A stretch of 64,000 nt of DNA from positions 133,774 through 197,773 of the forward strand of contig CAVVMV010000004.1 in NCBI GenBank assembly GCA_963749485.1, written 5' to 3'. Positions within the stretch are counted from its first letter, which is position 1, and each line of letters starts with the position of its first letter. The notes beneath the pieces were generated by a model that searched no databases, had not been told where the DNA came from, and saw only the letters and a list, made by a program, of their open reading frames with translations. This document shows positions 9,833-19,260 of this stretch, piece by piece. This stretch comes from JAZGGS01 sp963749485 (GTDB lineage: Bacteria > Bacteroidota > Ignavibacteria > Ignavibacteriales > Ignavibacteriaceae). The position numbers and the translations under genes are program-made.

Positions 9833-10834
9833 TTATATTGCCCAAACTATATAGATGGAGCCCCAGGTATAACCTGCACCAAATGCGGATAAAATAAGTT
9901 TATCACCTTTTTTAACTTTGCCATCGCGGTAATATTCAGTCATGCACGAAGGAATAGTTGCAGATGTTGTGTTACCGTACTTGTGGATATTTACCATAAC
10001 TTTATCTTTACTTAGTCCCATTCTTTCAGCGGTCGCATCAATAATTCTTAAATTTGCCTGGTGAGGAACAAGATAAGCAACATCATCGCCAGAGAGACTA
10101 TTTTTTTGCATTAGTTCATAAGAAACATCTGCCATACCTTTTACAGCAACTTTAAATACTGCTTTACCATCCTGGTAGATGTAATGCATTTTATCATCAA
10201 CAGTTTGGTGGGTTGGAGGATGAAGACTTCCTCCGCCTTTCATATAGAGAGCATCCTTTCCTGAACCATCAACACGTAAAATATAATCCTGCAAACCTAA
10301 ACTTTTATCCTCCGTTGGTTCTAATAGAACTGCGGAACCAGCATCACCAAATAATATACAAAGATTCCTGTCAGTATAATCTGTAATTGCACTCATTTTA
10401 TCAGCTCCTATAACCATTACCTTTTTGTATTGTCCGCTTTCTATTAATGCGCAGCCAGTTTGAAATGCAAAAAGGAAACCTGAACATGCAGCAGATAAAT
10501 CGAATCCCCAAGCATTTTTTGCTCCGATTCTTTCCTGTACAAGGCAAGCCGTTGCAGGAAAAAACATATCGGGGGTTACGGTAGCAACGATTATGCAGTC
10601 AATTTCTTCGGCAGAAACGTTGTGTGTCTTCAGCAAATCTTCAGCAGCCCTGGTTGCAAGTTCGCTTACTCCACCATTCTCTAAAATTCTTCTCTCCTTA
10701 ATTCCGGTTCTTGTAGTTATCCACTCATCGTTAGTATCAACAATTTTTTCAAAATATGCATTATCATAAACTTTATCGGGCACATACATTCCTACCCCGG
10801 TAATAGCTGCATTATATTTAGATTCTCTTGCCAT
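9833..10834 (-). CDS. fabH: Beta-ketoacyl-ACP synthase III
   Basis: FabH starts fatty-acid synthesis by condensing acetyl-CoA (or a branched acyl-CoA) with malonyl-ACP. The 333-residue protein carries the catalytic Cys in LSAACSGFLFAFQTG, His in VPHQANLRII and Asn in HKYGNTTSATIP. The N-terminal WITTRTGIKERRI loop that binds CoA is present. It lies between plsX and fabD, the classic order. The start acceptor cannot be deduced by eye. Confidence 0.97.
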   Translation of the reverse strand: MARESKYNAAITGVGMYVPDKVYDNAYFEKIVDTNDEWITTRTGIKERRILENGGVSELATRAAEDLLKTHNVSAEEIDCIIVATVTPDMFFPATACLVQERIGAKNAWGFDLSAACSGFLFAFQTGCALIESGQYKKVMVIGADKMSAITDYTDRNLCILFGDAGSAVLLEPTEDKSLGLQDYILRVDGSGKDALYMKGGGSLHPPTHQTVDDKMHYIYQDGKAVFKVAVKGMADVSYELMQKNSLSGDDVAYLVPHQANLRIIDATAERMGLSKDKVMVNIHKYGNTTSATIPSCMTEYYRDGKVKKGDKLILSAFGAGYTWGSIYIVWAI

Positions 10835-10848
10835 GTAAACTTCTTAAT

Positions 10849-11883
10849 TTAGTTATTGTTTGAATACTGATTTATAGAATGCTCAATTTTTTGAATCAGG
10901 TTTTTCTCGTGCATTTCATTTGCCCTGAGTACCATATTCTTAATTGCTAAAGCAGTGCTGGAACCATGCCCGACAATGCTTATCCCATTAATACCTAACA
11001 GTGGCAGCCCTCCCTGCAGTTCGTAATTTGCACCGCTTAACGATTCTCTTAAGGGTGTTCTTGCAATTCCAATTCTTAATTTATTGAAAAATCCTTTATC
11101 TGCATAATCTTTAAATTTTGATTTTAAAAACGGGATGATGCTTTCTGCAAATTTCAAAAGGATATTTCCTATAAATCCATCGCATACTACAAGGTCGGCT
11201 GTACCTTTAAAAATATCTTTTCCTTCGATGTTGCCGATAAAATTAAGATGTGAATCGGAAAGTAATTTATTTGCTTCAGAAGTTAGTTTATAACCTTTGC
11301 TCGCCTCTTCGCCTACGTTAAGCAATCCAACCTTGGGATTTTTAATACCGTAAATTTCCTCAATAAAAATAGAACTTAAAATTGCAAACTCCATAAGATG
11401 CTGTGGCTTAGAATCTACAAACGCACCAACATCCGAAATAAAAGTATATCCATTTTTTTCATTTGGGAAAGGAGCTGTAAGAGTAGGACGTGAAACTCCT
11501 TTTATCCTACCGGTATTTAAAACAGAACTCATAACCATAGCGCCAGTGTTGCCGGCACTTAAAAATGCATCAGCTTTTTTTTCATTTACAAGCTTTGCAC
11601 CAACTACAATTGATGAGTTTTGCTTTGCCTTAAGTGAAGTTGATGGACTGTCTCCCATTTCAATAACTTCGTCAGCATAAATTATATTTTCTTTGTTGAA
11701 TTGAAGATTTTCAGAGTTAATAACATCTTCAATTTCCTTTTCTCTTCCAACAAGTAGTAATTCAAACTGTTTATTTTCGTCATAAGCATTTATTGCCCCA
11801 ACCACTGCATTACGGGGGGCTAAGTCTCCCCCCATTGCATCAACGGCAATTTTACATTTAGACATATTGCTTGAATTACTCAT
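10849..11883 (-). CDS. plsX: Phosphate acyltransferase
   Basis: PlsX converts acyl-ACP to acyl-phosphate for phosphatidic-acid synthesis. The 344-residue protein opens with IAVDAMGGDLAPRNAVVGA, the family signature, and contains SAGNTGAMV and VVCDGFIGNILLKFAE. Two Met codons are possible, at 11883 and 11865 (MSKCKIAVDAMGG). The second gives the usual N-terminal length. It is 20 bases downstream of rpmF and 14 bases upstream of fabH. Confidence 0.96.
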   Translation of the reverse strand: MSNSSNMSKCKIAVDAMGGDLAPRNAVVGAINAYDENKQFELLLVGREKEIEDVINSENLQFNKENIIYADEVIEMGDSPSTSLKAKQNSSIVVGAKLVNEKKADAFLSAGNTGAMVMSSVLNTGRIKGVSRPTLTAPFPNEKNGYTFISDVGAFVDSKPQHLMEFAILSSIFIEEIYGIKNPKVGLLNVGEEASKGYKLTSEANKLLSDSHLNFIGNIEGKDIFKGTADLVVCDGFIGNILLKFAESIIPFLKSKFKDYADKGFFNKLRIGIARTPLRESLSGANYELQGGLPLLGINGISIVGHGSSTALAIKNMVLRANEMHEKNLIQKIEHSINQYSNNN

Positions 11884-11903
11884 GAAGCTGCTAATTATAC
11901 CAA

Positions 11904-12083
11904 TTAGCCCTTAGGTATGAACATTGAACGTTCATTGTAGTAGCCGCAGGAAGGACATGCACGATGATTTAATTTCATCTCGCCGCAGTTAGAGCAGGTA
12001 CCCATAGCAGGAGCCGTAGCTTTATAATGGGTTCTTCTCTTATCCCTTCTGCTTTTCGATATTTTACGTTTTGGATGTGCCAT
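11904..12083 (-). CDS. rpmF: Ribosomal protein L32
   Basis: This is a 59-residue protein of the large ribosomal subunit, read directly from the sequence. It starts MAHPKRKISKSRRDKRR, the near-universal L32 N terminus, and has a zinc-ribbon pair CSNCGE and CPSCGYY with all four Cys, so it is the zinc-binding form. It sits between yceD and plsX, the conserved yceD-rpmF-plsX arrangement that links ribosome and lipid synthesis. Confidence 0.97.
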   Translation of the reverse strand: MAHPKRKISKSRRDKRRTHYKATAPAMGTCSNCGEMKLNHRACPSCGYYNERSMFIPKG

Positions 12084-12105
12084 AATTATTCCAGTTATTA
12101 TTCAT

Positions 12106-12600
12106 CTATTGTTTTTTTAATTTCGTTAACGGTTTCCATCTATCATCAATTTCATTTTGATTGCATTCGCAAGCACTTACATTCATGTTTTTGCCGCATC
12201 TATAACATAACCCCTTGCAATCTTCATTACATAGCTTTTTCATCGGGATAGCCAACAATGCATAATCTCTTACATCATCTTTAATATTTATTTTATCAGC
12301 ATCTGTATTTAAGTAAACAATATCTACCGGTTCATTTTCTTCTTCAGCTCCCCTTAAAAGATAAACTATCTTATATTCACTTTTTATTACCTGTTCATAC
12401 TCCTCGCAACACCTATCACAAACCATTTTGGCTTTAATATTTGTTCCACTGTTCAGAATAATCTGATCCTGAAACTTAGAAAGTTCTACGTTCGTATCAT
12501 ATCTGCCAGTGTAGGGTTCCGTTAATCCAATCTCAGCAACTTCACCTTCAAACTCATAATTATAACTACCATCAGATAGGTTAGAAATCTTAATTATCAT
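12106..12600 (-). CDS. yceD: YceD family protein (DUF177), 23S rRNA accumulation factor-like
   Basis: YceD-family proteins are encoded next to rpmF, and in E. coli the protein supports 23S rRNA accumulation. The 164-residue sequence has a central Cys pair (CDRCCEEYEQ) and a C-terminal Cys cluster (CNEDCKGLCYRCGKN, then ACEC), both hallmarks of DUF177. It is the first gene of the minus-strand operon that runs to rnc. The 280 bases upstream separate it from a divergent ABC transporter and should hold the promoter, but I see no convincing boxes there. Confidence 0.92.
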   Translation of the reverse strand: MIIKISNLSDGSYNYEFEGEVAEIGLTEPYTGRYDTNVELSKFQDQIILNSGTNIKAKMVCDRCCEEYEQVIKSEYKIVYLLRGAEEENEPVDIVYLNTDADKINIKDDVRDYALLAIPMKKLCNEDCKGLCYRCGKNMNVSACECNQNEIDDRWKPLTKLKKQ

Positions 12601-12880
12601 TGGGATCTAAAAACCTTACAAGAAAAATGACTTCAAATATATTGATAGTTTCCATGATAGTCAAACAAAATTCAACAGTTACTGTTGCTCTTAACTTACT
12701 GTTATTTAATAAGTTATAACATATCCTCTCTTCCAAAGCAGCCGGCTGGATTTGAACGTATTCTTATAATGAATCAAACTTTTTTAATATAAGCACCACA
12801 GATTTTAATGAACAATTGATAATTTTATTTTTATTTTAGAATAGATTTAATTTGCCAGTTATAAATTTGAATAATTAAAG

Positions 12881-13777
12881 ATGCTGTTAGTAAAAAACTT
12901 AACCAAAAAATTCAAAAATTCCATTGCAGTAAATAATCTTTCGTTTAATGTTGTTCCCGGAAAGATCTTCGGGCTGCTGGGACCCAATGGGGCAGGTAAA
13001 ACCACTACTATAAGAACTGTTCTAAACATTATTAAACCAACTTCAGGCACAATAATTTTTAACGGAAAACCTATAACAAACCAGTTCTTCAACCAGATTG
13101 GTTATTTACCGGAAGAGCGTGGTTTGTATAGAAGAAGTAAAGTTATTGATGTGCTAAAGTATTTTGCCGAGTTAAAAAATCTGAGTAGTACTAACGCAAT
13201 AAAGACTGCAGATAATTGGTTGAAGAGGTTAAAGATAGAACATTATCGTAATAAAAGGATAGAGGAATTATCGAAAGGAAATCAGCAGAAGATCCAGTTT
13301 ATAACTGCAGTTTTTCATGATCCGGATTTACTAATACTTGATGAACCATTTACAGGTTTTGATCCGATTAACCAGCAGGAAATTAAAGAACTTATTCTAT
13401 CGTTTGTGTCATCCGGCAAAATTATTATCCTATCCACTCACCAGATGGATACTGCGGAAAAACTATGTGATGAAATATTACTTATGAATAACGGCAAAGA
13501 AGTTACCAGTGGAGACCTTGGTGATATCAAAAAACGATTCGGCGGTAATAATATTAAACTGCAGTATTCGGGTAACGGGGAGTTTCTTAAATCGTTCCCT
13601 GGTGTAATTCAATACGAAAGTTACAGCAATTACGCTGAAGTGCAATTAAACGATGATGTTTCTCCATCCGAATTCCTGCATAAAATTGTTGATAAAATTG
13701 AGATAAAACATTTTTCTGTAATCGAACCTACTTTAAACAAAATATTTATCGATCTTATTAAAGAACATCCTATATAA
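12881..13777 (+). CDS. ABC transporter ATP-binding protein, NatA type
   Basis: This is the ATPase of an ABC-2 exporter, 298 residues. It shows Walker A GPNGAGKTTTIR, a Q-loop near YLPEERGLYRR, the signature variant LSKGNQQKIQ, Walker B LLILDEPFTGFDP and the H-loop STHQMDTAEKLCDE. The EERGLYRR and LSKGNQQK sequences are typical of the NatA sodium-exporter/YhaQ branch. A C-terminal domain of about 80 residues (DUF4162-like) follows. The permease gene starts 6 bases downstream. The substrate cannot be told from sequence; Na+ or a hydrophobic compound would fit the family. Confidence 0.92.
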   Translation: MLLVKNLTKKFKNSIAVNNLSFNVVPGKIFGLLGPNGAGKTTTIRTVLNIIKPTSGTIIFNGKPITNQFFNQIGYLPEERGLYRRSKVIDVLKYFAELKNLSSTNAIKTADNWLKRLKIEHYRNKRIEELSKGNQQKIQFITAVFHDPDLLILDEPFTGFDPINQQEIKELILSFVSSGKIIILSTHQMDTAEKLCDEILLMNNGKEVTSGDLGDIKKRFGGNNIKLQYSGNGEFLKSFPGVIQYESYSNYAEVQLNDDVSPSEFLHKIVDKIEIKHFSVIEPTLNKIFIDLIKEHPI

Positions 13778-13783
13778 AGTTAA

Positions 13784-15028
13784 ATGAAAAAAATTCTCTC
13801 CATTGCTAAATGGGAGTTTGTTGAAAAAGTAAAAACAAAAACTTTTATCATCTCCCTTATTCTAACGCCAATAATAATTATCGGTTTTTCAATAGTTCCC
13901 ACTTTACTTTCTACCGAAGAAGATACGAGAACCAAAGTAATTGGTGTATTAGATCAAACAGGTTTTTATTTTGATGATGTTCGGGATGCGCTTGAAGAAT
14001 ATAAGCTGGAAGATGGACAGCCGAATTACATAGTAATCAATCTTTACAAGAATAAATATGAACCGGGTAATAATAAAACAAGTGCAGACAAAAATATTAT
14101 ACAGAAGAAAATTGAAGGATACTTGTTTATTAATATGCCTGCACCCGATTCGCTTGTAGCTGAATACCGAAGTGGAAGCATAGGAAATTTTAGAGATTTA
14201 AAAAAATTTGAAGTGGTTCTTAATAAAATCAGGATTCGTAAAGAGTTATTAAATTCCGGAATAAATCCTGAGATGATTTCATCATTACAAAAAAATGTAC
14301 AGATAGAGCAGATTAGAATTGAAGAGAGCGGTAAAGAAGGTAAACAGGATTTTCTTATTGTATTTTTCTCATCTTTTATATTTATAATTCTATTAATGAT
14401 GATGGTTATCTATTCCGGGCAAATGCTTGTGCGAAGTCTTATCGAAGAAAAATCGAATAAACTTATAGAAGTACTTATCTCAAGCTGCACACCTGATGAA
14501 CTTCTTACAGGAAAAATACTTGGGCTTAGTTCGCTTGGGCTAACACAAATTTTTGTTTGGGTGCTGCTTGGATTAGGTTTGGTTGGCGGTGCAGTTGTTC
14601 CGCCGGAAATGTTTGAGAATATTTTATTGATCCTGCTTTATTTTGTTTTAGGTTTTGTTTTCTTTACAACACTGTTTGTAGGTATCGGCTCTATTGTAAC
14701 CACTGAACAGGAAGCGCAGCAAATAACAACATATTTAAGCTTAACCTTAATGCTCCCTATTGTTATTGCCATGCCTGCAATTCAAAATCCCGATGTACTT
14801 ATATTAAAAATATTTTCCTACATACCCCTTACAATTCCATCGGTAATGTTATTAAGAGTAAATATTGCGCCGGTGCCTGTTGTTGATCTCCTGGTAACAG
14901 TTTCAATTATGCTCATATCAATTTATATAATGATTAAACTCTCAGCTAAAATTTTCCGAATAGGAATTTTATCTTATGGCGGCAGACCAACTATTAAAGA
15001 AATTATCAGTTGGATTAAATCAGGATAA
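13784..15028 (+). CDS. ABC-2 transporter permease, NatB type
   Basis: The 414-residue membrane protein has one N-terminal helix (FIISLILTPIIIIGFSIVPT), a large extracytoplasmic domain of about 150 residues, and five or six helices in the C-terminal half. The junction VRSLIEEKSNKLIEVLISS with nearby LLTGKILG is a conserved ABC-2/NatB motif. It pairs with the ATPase just upstream to form an exporter. The PrsW-like protease gene begins 9 bases after its stop, so the three genes probably share a transcript. Confidence 0.9.
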   Translation: MKKILSIAKWEFVEKVKTKTFIISLILTPIIIIGFSIVPTLLSTEEDTRTKVIGVLDQTGFYFDDVRDALEEYKLEDGQPNYIVINLYKNKYEPGNNKTSADKNIIQKKIEGYLFINMPAPDSLVAEYRSGSIGNFRDLKKFEVVLNKIRIRKELLNSGINPEMISSLQKNVQIEQIRIEESGKEGKQDFLIVFFSSFIFIILLMMMVIYSGQMLVRSLIEEKSNKLIEVLISSCTPDELLTGKILGLSSLGLTQIFVWVLLGLGLVGGAVVPPEMFENILLILLYFVLGFVFFTTLFVGIGSIVTTEQEAQQITTYLSLTLMLPIVIAMPAIQNPDVLILKIFSYIPLTIPSVMLLRVNIAPVPVVDLLVTVSIMLISIYIMIKLSAKIFRIGILSYGGRPTIKEIISWIKSG

Positions 15029-15037
15029 TATTGCCAA

Positions 15038-16037
15038 ATGATACCTGAAGTATTTTTTATCATACAATACTGTTTTAATATGCTGATAATTTCTTCCATA
15101 CTTGCAGCCATCATACCAATGGTTGCTTATCTTATAATAATCTGGCGATTCGATAGATATGACAGGGAGCCTTTCAAGTTAGTGCTTACTTGTTATTTTT
15201 GGGGAGCAGTTGGAGCAATAATATTCAGTTTAATCGGAAGTTTTATATTCTCAGGCTTACTCTCCTTTTTTACTTCATCAGAACAACAGTTAGACCATTT
15301 GGGGACCATAGTTGTTGCACCTGTTGTAGAAGAAATTACTAAAGGAATATTTTTATTTGTAATTGTTGCCAATAGAAAATTTGATAATTTAACAGACGGA
15401 ATTGTTTACGGCGGAGCAATTGGTCTTGGATTCGGGATGACGGAAAACTTTTTATATTTCATCTCTTACGGAACAACATTAAGTGATTGGATTGCAATCG
15501 TGATTATCAGAACATTGTTTTCAGCAGTAATGCACTGCGTGGCTACTGCAATTTTCGGAGCTTTTCTGGGTAATGCAAAATTTAAAGGAAAAAATAAATA
15601 TTTGGTTATCACTTGCAGGATTATCGATAGCTGTTTTTATCCATTTTGCATGGAACTTTAGCGTTAGCTTTCAATCCACAGCAGCCCTGGGATTTTTATT
15701 CCTGTTTGCTACGGTTATAATTTTCATTGCTGCATTTTCTGCATCTGTTCTGCAAGAAAAAAGGATTATATACGAAGAACTTCTTCCCGAAGCCGAAATG
15801 GGTATTATACCAACTAACCATCTTAATATTTTATGCTCAGCCGGAAGAAATTTTCCCGGCTGGGTTGATGAAAACATCAGGAAAGTTTATGTAAGATCGG
15901 CAACAACATTAGCATTCAGAAAAAAGCAGTTGAGATATTCTAAAGGAAAAAGTAGAATTTTTTATGAAGCTGATGTAGTGAATTACAGGGAATTTATTAG
16001 AAACTTGCTTTCATCACATGGTAAAACTGATGGATAA
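15038..16037 (+). CDS. PrsW-like intramembrane protease, one frameshift
   Basis: PrsW proteases are multi-span metalloproteases; Bacillus PrsW cleaves the anti-sigma factor RsiW. The N-terminal part has helices and the motif VAPVVEEITKG (the family EExxK), then GLGFGMTENF and AVMHCVATAIFGAFLG with a conserved His. The frame breaks at about 15585-15600 in an A-rich run, and the other frame continues with IAVFIHFAWNF, the third conserved motif. The rebuilt protein is about 330 residues. The cytoplasmic tail of roughly 90 residues is unusual. The substrate is unknown, and no anti-sigma factor gene is next to it. Confidence 0.85.
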
Positions 16038-16731
16038 AAGTATTAATGCTGTTTACCTTTTGGCAGATCATCCTTTTCTTAACACGAAGCACGCGCCTCT
16101 GTTTGGCAAGCTTAATTTGAATGACTCAATTTTTTTATACTCGCAGCTTTTTATAAATAACCTTAAAAATTTATCCGGGCTGCAAAACAAGGCAAACATT
16201 TATTGCTGCATGGATAACATGGACAAGAATTTTATTCCAAAGAATTTTATTCCCGAAGAAGTAAATTTATATTTTATAAGTACTAAAAATATTTCCAAAC
16301 AATTTGATGATTTGGGTAAAAAGTTTTTCCAACATCATTCAAATAATGTTTTAATTCATCTTAACACTTTTGGTGTTTCTTTAAGTAAATTTGTTAAACT
16401 GTTCGATCTTCTTTCAATTGAAGATGAATCGATTGTTGTTGGAAAGACTGACAAAGATAAAGTTGGATTTATTGGTTCAAATAATTTGAATGAAAAAATA
16501 TACGAGGAATTTTTTCTCTCTAAACTAGATTATGAAAAATACCTTGCCGATATCAGTAATAAAGATAACTTTGTAAATGTGTTAAGTGGATTTTTAGCAA
16601 TTAATGATATGGAGGATTTTAAAAGTCTGTATGATGAGCTATCAAAAAAAGAAAGTCTTGAATACTGCAGCCAGGAAATGCATGAAAGATTCACACATCT
16701 GTTTATTGAATACAGGGAGCTGCTAAAATGA
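16018..16731 (+). CDS. Uncharacterised protein between prsW-like gene and nadD
   Basis: This is a 237-residue soluble protein with no signal peptide or membrane helix. Segments such as ESIVVGKTDKDKVGFIGSNN weakly recall the DUF2064 glycosyltransferase-like fold (usual pattern GPxxDGGYxLIG), but I would not assign that on sight. The start may be the ATG at 16018 or the one at 16030; both overlap the end of the preceding gene. Its stop overlaps the nadD start (ATGA), which implies coupled expression. Function unknown. Confidence 0.6.
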   Translation: MVKLMDKSINAVYLLADHPFLNTKHAPLFGKLNLNDSIFLYSQLFINNLKNLSGLQNKANIYCCMDNMDKNFIPKNFIPEEVNLYFISTKNISKQFDDLGKKFFQHHSNNVLIHLNTFGVSLSKFVKLFDLLSIEDESIVVGKTDKDKVGFIGSNNLNEKIYEEFFLSKLDYEKYLADISNKDNFVNVLSGFLAINDMEDFKSLYDELSKKESLEYCSQEMHERFTHLFIEYRELLK

Positions 16732-17306
16732 AAAAAGTTGGAATCTTTGGCGGCACATTCGATCCAATTCACATGGGTCATCTTATTACTGCTCAATCTG
16801 TAAAGGAGATAAGAAAGCTCGATAAAATAATCTTCATTCCATCCTTTGTTTCTCCTCACAAAGCTGATATCAAATCCTCTACTCCGGAACATCGTTTAAA
16901 TATGATAAAACTAGCAACAGAGGAAGTTCCGTTTTTTGATTTCTCCGACATGGAAATTTTGAAGGGTGGAATTTCTTATACAGTAAATACGTTAAGAGAA
17001 TTAAAAAAACAGTATGATGAACTTGAATTTATAATTGGTTATGATAACATATTTCAATTTCACTCATGGAATGAACCAGATGAAATTATTAAGCTTGCAA
17101 CAATAATAGTGCTTAAAAGAAAATCATCTTTAGCGGCACCATTTGAAGATAAATATTTTCACCAGGCAGTTTTTGTGCAGACACGCGGAATAGAAATAAG
17201 TGCTACCGATATTAGGGAGCGCGTCAAGAAAGGAATGCCAATTCATTATCTCGTCCCGCAAAAAGTAAAAGAATATATTTATGAACATAAATTATACACA
17301 GGATAG
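16728..17306 (+). CDS. nadD: Nicotinate-nucleotide adenylyltransferase
   Basis: NadD makes deamido-NAD from nicotinate mononucleotide and ATP. The 192-residue protein opens with GIFGGTFDPIHMGHL (nucleotide-binding HxGH motif), contains IPSFVSPHK and IIGYDNIFQFHSW, and ends with ISATDIRERVKKG plus YLVPQKVKEYI, the ISSTxIR signature. The ATG overlaps the stop of the upstream gene. Confidence 0.95.
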   Translation: MKKVGIFGGTFDPIHMGHLITAQSVKEIRKLDKIIFIPSFVSPHKADIKSSTPEHRLNMIKLATEEVPFFDFSDMEILKGGISYTVNTLRELKKQYDELEFIIGYDNIFQFHSWNEPDEIIKLATIIVLKRKSSLAAPFEDKYFHQAVFVQTRGIEISATDIRERVKKGMPIHYLVPQKVKEYIYEHKLYTG

Positions 17307-17307
17307 A

Positions 17308-18228
17308 ATGAAGATACTTGTTACAGGAGGCGCCGGATTTATAGCTTCCCAAATTGTCGATGCGTATATAGCGGAGGGACACAACGTAACGATTATTGAT
17401 GATCTTTCAACAGGTTTTGAAGAAAATTTAAACCCAGCTGCAAAATTTGTTAAGCTAAGTATTAGTGATCCGGGAATTATTGATCTTTTTAAAAAGGAAA
17501 AGTTTGATCTCGTAAACCATCACGCAGCACAGATAGATGTAAGAAAATCTGTAGCCGATCCAATGTTTGATGCATCCATAAATATTCTTGGAACAATAAA
17601 TCTTCTTCAAAGTTGTGTTAAAACCGGTGTAAAAAAAATTATTTTCGCCTCTACCGGTGGTGCAATTTACGGTGAGCAGGAATATTTTCCGGCAGACGAA
17701 GCTCATCCAACATCTCCAATTTCTCCTTATGGAATTACCAAACTTACTATTGAAAAGTATCTCTACTTTTATCATCTTGAACATAAATTGAATTACACCA
17801 TTCTTCGTTACGCAAATGTTTACGGACCAAGGCAAAATCCTTTTGGTGAAGCGGGAGTGGTAGCAATTTTTGCGAACAAACTTCTTAAAGGTGAACAGCC
17901 GGTAATTAACGGTTCCGGTGAACAAACAAGAGATTATGTTTTTGTGGATGATGTTGTAAAAGCCAACCTTCTTGCTGTAAGCGATGAACAAAACAATATT
18001 TATAATGTTGGAACTGCAATAGAAACAAATGTAAATGTAATTTATAAAATCCTTAATGATACCATTGGAAAAGGACAGGAAGAAAAACATGGTCCTGCAG
18101 CACAGGGCGAACAAATGCGGAGTGTGATTACTTCTGAAAAACTTTATAAAAAATTTAACTGGAAACCTGCAACCCCACTCAAAGAGGGATTAGAAAAAAC
18201 AGCTGATTATTTCAGAAATAAAACTTAA
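17308..18228 (+). CDS. NAD-dependent sugar-nucleotide epimerase (GalE-like)
   Basis: This extended short-chain dehydrogenase probably acts on UDP-glucose or a related sugar nucleotide. It shows GGAGFIASQIVDAY (NAD binding), DDLSTG, a catalytic Ser/Thr segment ASTGGAIYGE and the catalytic SPYGITKLTIEKY. The start is set at 17308 (MKILVTGGAG), directly after the nadD stop; an upstream ATG at 17281 adds nine non-conserved residues. The length is about 306 residues. UDP-glucose 4-epimerase is the best guess, since substrate preference cannot be read from motifs. Confidence 0.9.
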   Translation: MKILVTGGAGFIASQIVDAYIAEGHNVTIIDDLSTGFEENLNPAAKFVKLSISDPGIIDLFKKEKFDLVNHHAAQIDVRKSVADPMFDASINILGTINLLQSCVKTGVKKIIFASTGGAIYGEQEYFPADEAHPTSPISPYGITKLTIEKYLYFYHLEHKLNYTILRYANVYGPRQNPFGEAGVVAIFANKLLKGEQPVINGSGEQTRDYVFVDDVVKANLLAVSDEQNNIYNVGTAIETNVNVIYKILNDTIGKGQEEKHGPAAQGEQMRSVITSEKLYKKFNWKPATPLKEGLEKTADYFRNKT

Positions 18229-18246
18229 TCGGTAATAGCTAAGAAT

Positions 18247-19204
18247 ATGACAGTTGAAGAATTAACAAATAAAATAATTTCAAACGACCGAAGAGCAGTA
18301 GCACGGGCAATAACTATTGTAGAAGAGAATAGTTCCACTGCATCTGAATTTGCTGATGCAAATACATTCTAATGTCGGAAATGCTTATCGAATTGGTATA
18401 ACAGGACCTCCCGGTGCAGGTAAGAGCACAATAACAAATCATTTAACAAAGTTTTACAGAAAGCAGGATAAAAAAGTAGGAATAATTGCCGTTGATCCTA
18501 CAAGCCCTTTTACCGGGGGTGCTCTGCTTGGTGATCGAGTGCGGATGTCTGAAATAGGAAACGATCAGAATATTTTTATAAGAAGTATGGCAACACGCGG
18601 CAGCTTGGGCGGATTAAGTATAAAAGCAGTTGATGCTGCAGATGTACTGGATGCCGCAGGTTATGATATTATTATTATGGAAACTGTAGGAGTCGGTCAG
18701 TCTGAATTGGATATTGCACAAGCAGCCGATACAACAGTAGTTGTGCTCGTTCCTGAATCGGGCGATGCAGTACAGGCAATGAAGGCAGGGTTAATGGAAA
18801 TTGCTGACTTCTTTGTGCTGAATAAAAGTGATAGACCTGGCTCTGATCAGGCAACTGCTTCAATGCAAACTATTCTTATGATGAGAGACCATGATGAAAA
18901 ATCGTGGATGCCGAATATTATAAAAACAATAGCATCGGAAAATAAAGGAATCGAAGAAATTGCAAATGAAATAAACCGACACAAGGATTATCTTAAAACA
19001 AATAAATTATTTATTTCTAAAAGAGAGAAACAAACAAAGAACAGGATAAAAAATATTGTTGAGAATAAGTTAAAGGAAAAATTATGGAGTGAAAGTGCTG
19101 AAAATTCTTTAAATTTATCTTTAGAAAAAGTTGTCTTAGGAGATTTGTCGCCCTATCAAATAGCAGAAAATATTATAGACAACTTTGTGAATCATAAAAA
19201 ATAA
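18247..19204 (+). CDS. meaB: Methylmalonyl-CoA mutase-associated GTPase MeaB/ArgK, one frameshift
   Basis: MeaB protects and reloads the B12 cofactor of methylmalonyl-CoA mutase. The N-terminal 40 residues (with DRRAVARAITIVEE, the family start) are in one frame from an ATG at 18247. The rest, from about 18350, is in another frame: ITGPPGAGKSTITNHL (P-loop), VDPTSPFTGGALLGDRVRM, ETVGVGQSE (switch/G3) and NKSD (G4). The break is near 18350-18365. The rebuilt length is about 318 residues, normal for the family. The mutase large subunit is not in this window; a B12-binding subunit lies at 55559-55967. Confidence 0.92.
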
Positions 19205-19260
19205 AAAACTAATCTGTCAGCTGTTTTTTAGCTGGATACAAAAGTCTATAGAGGCAAACA

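Noticed and set aside
12740..12765. tRNA T-arm-like word (GGATTTGAACG) in the yceD/ABC intergenic region
   Set aside because: No matching acceptor stem, anticodon arm or D-arm can be folded around it on either strand.
17455..18114. Long minus-strand open frame opposite the epimerase
   Set aside because: The plus strand carries a complete epimerase with all motifs. The minus-strand product is Cys/Phe/Ile-rich without domain features.
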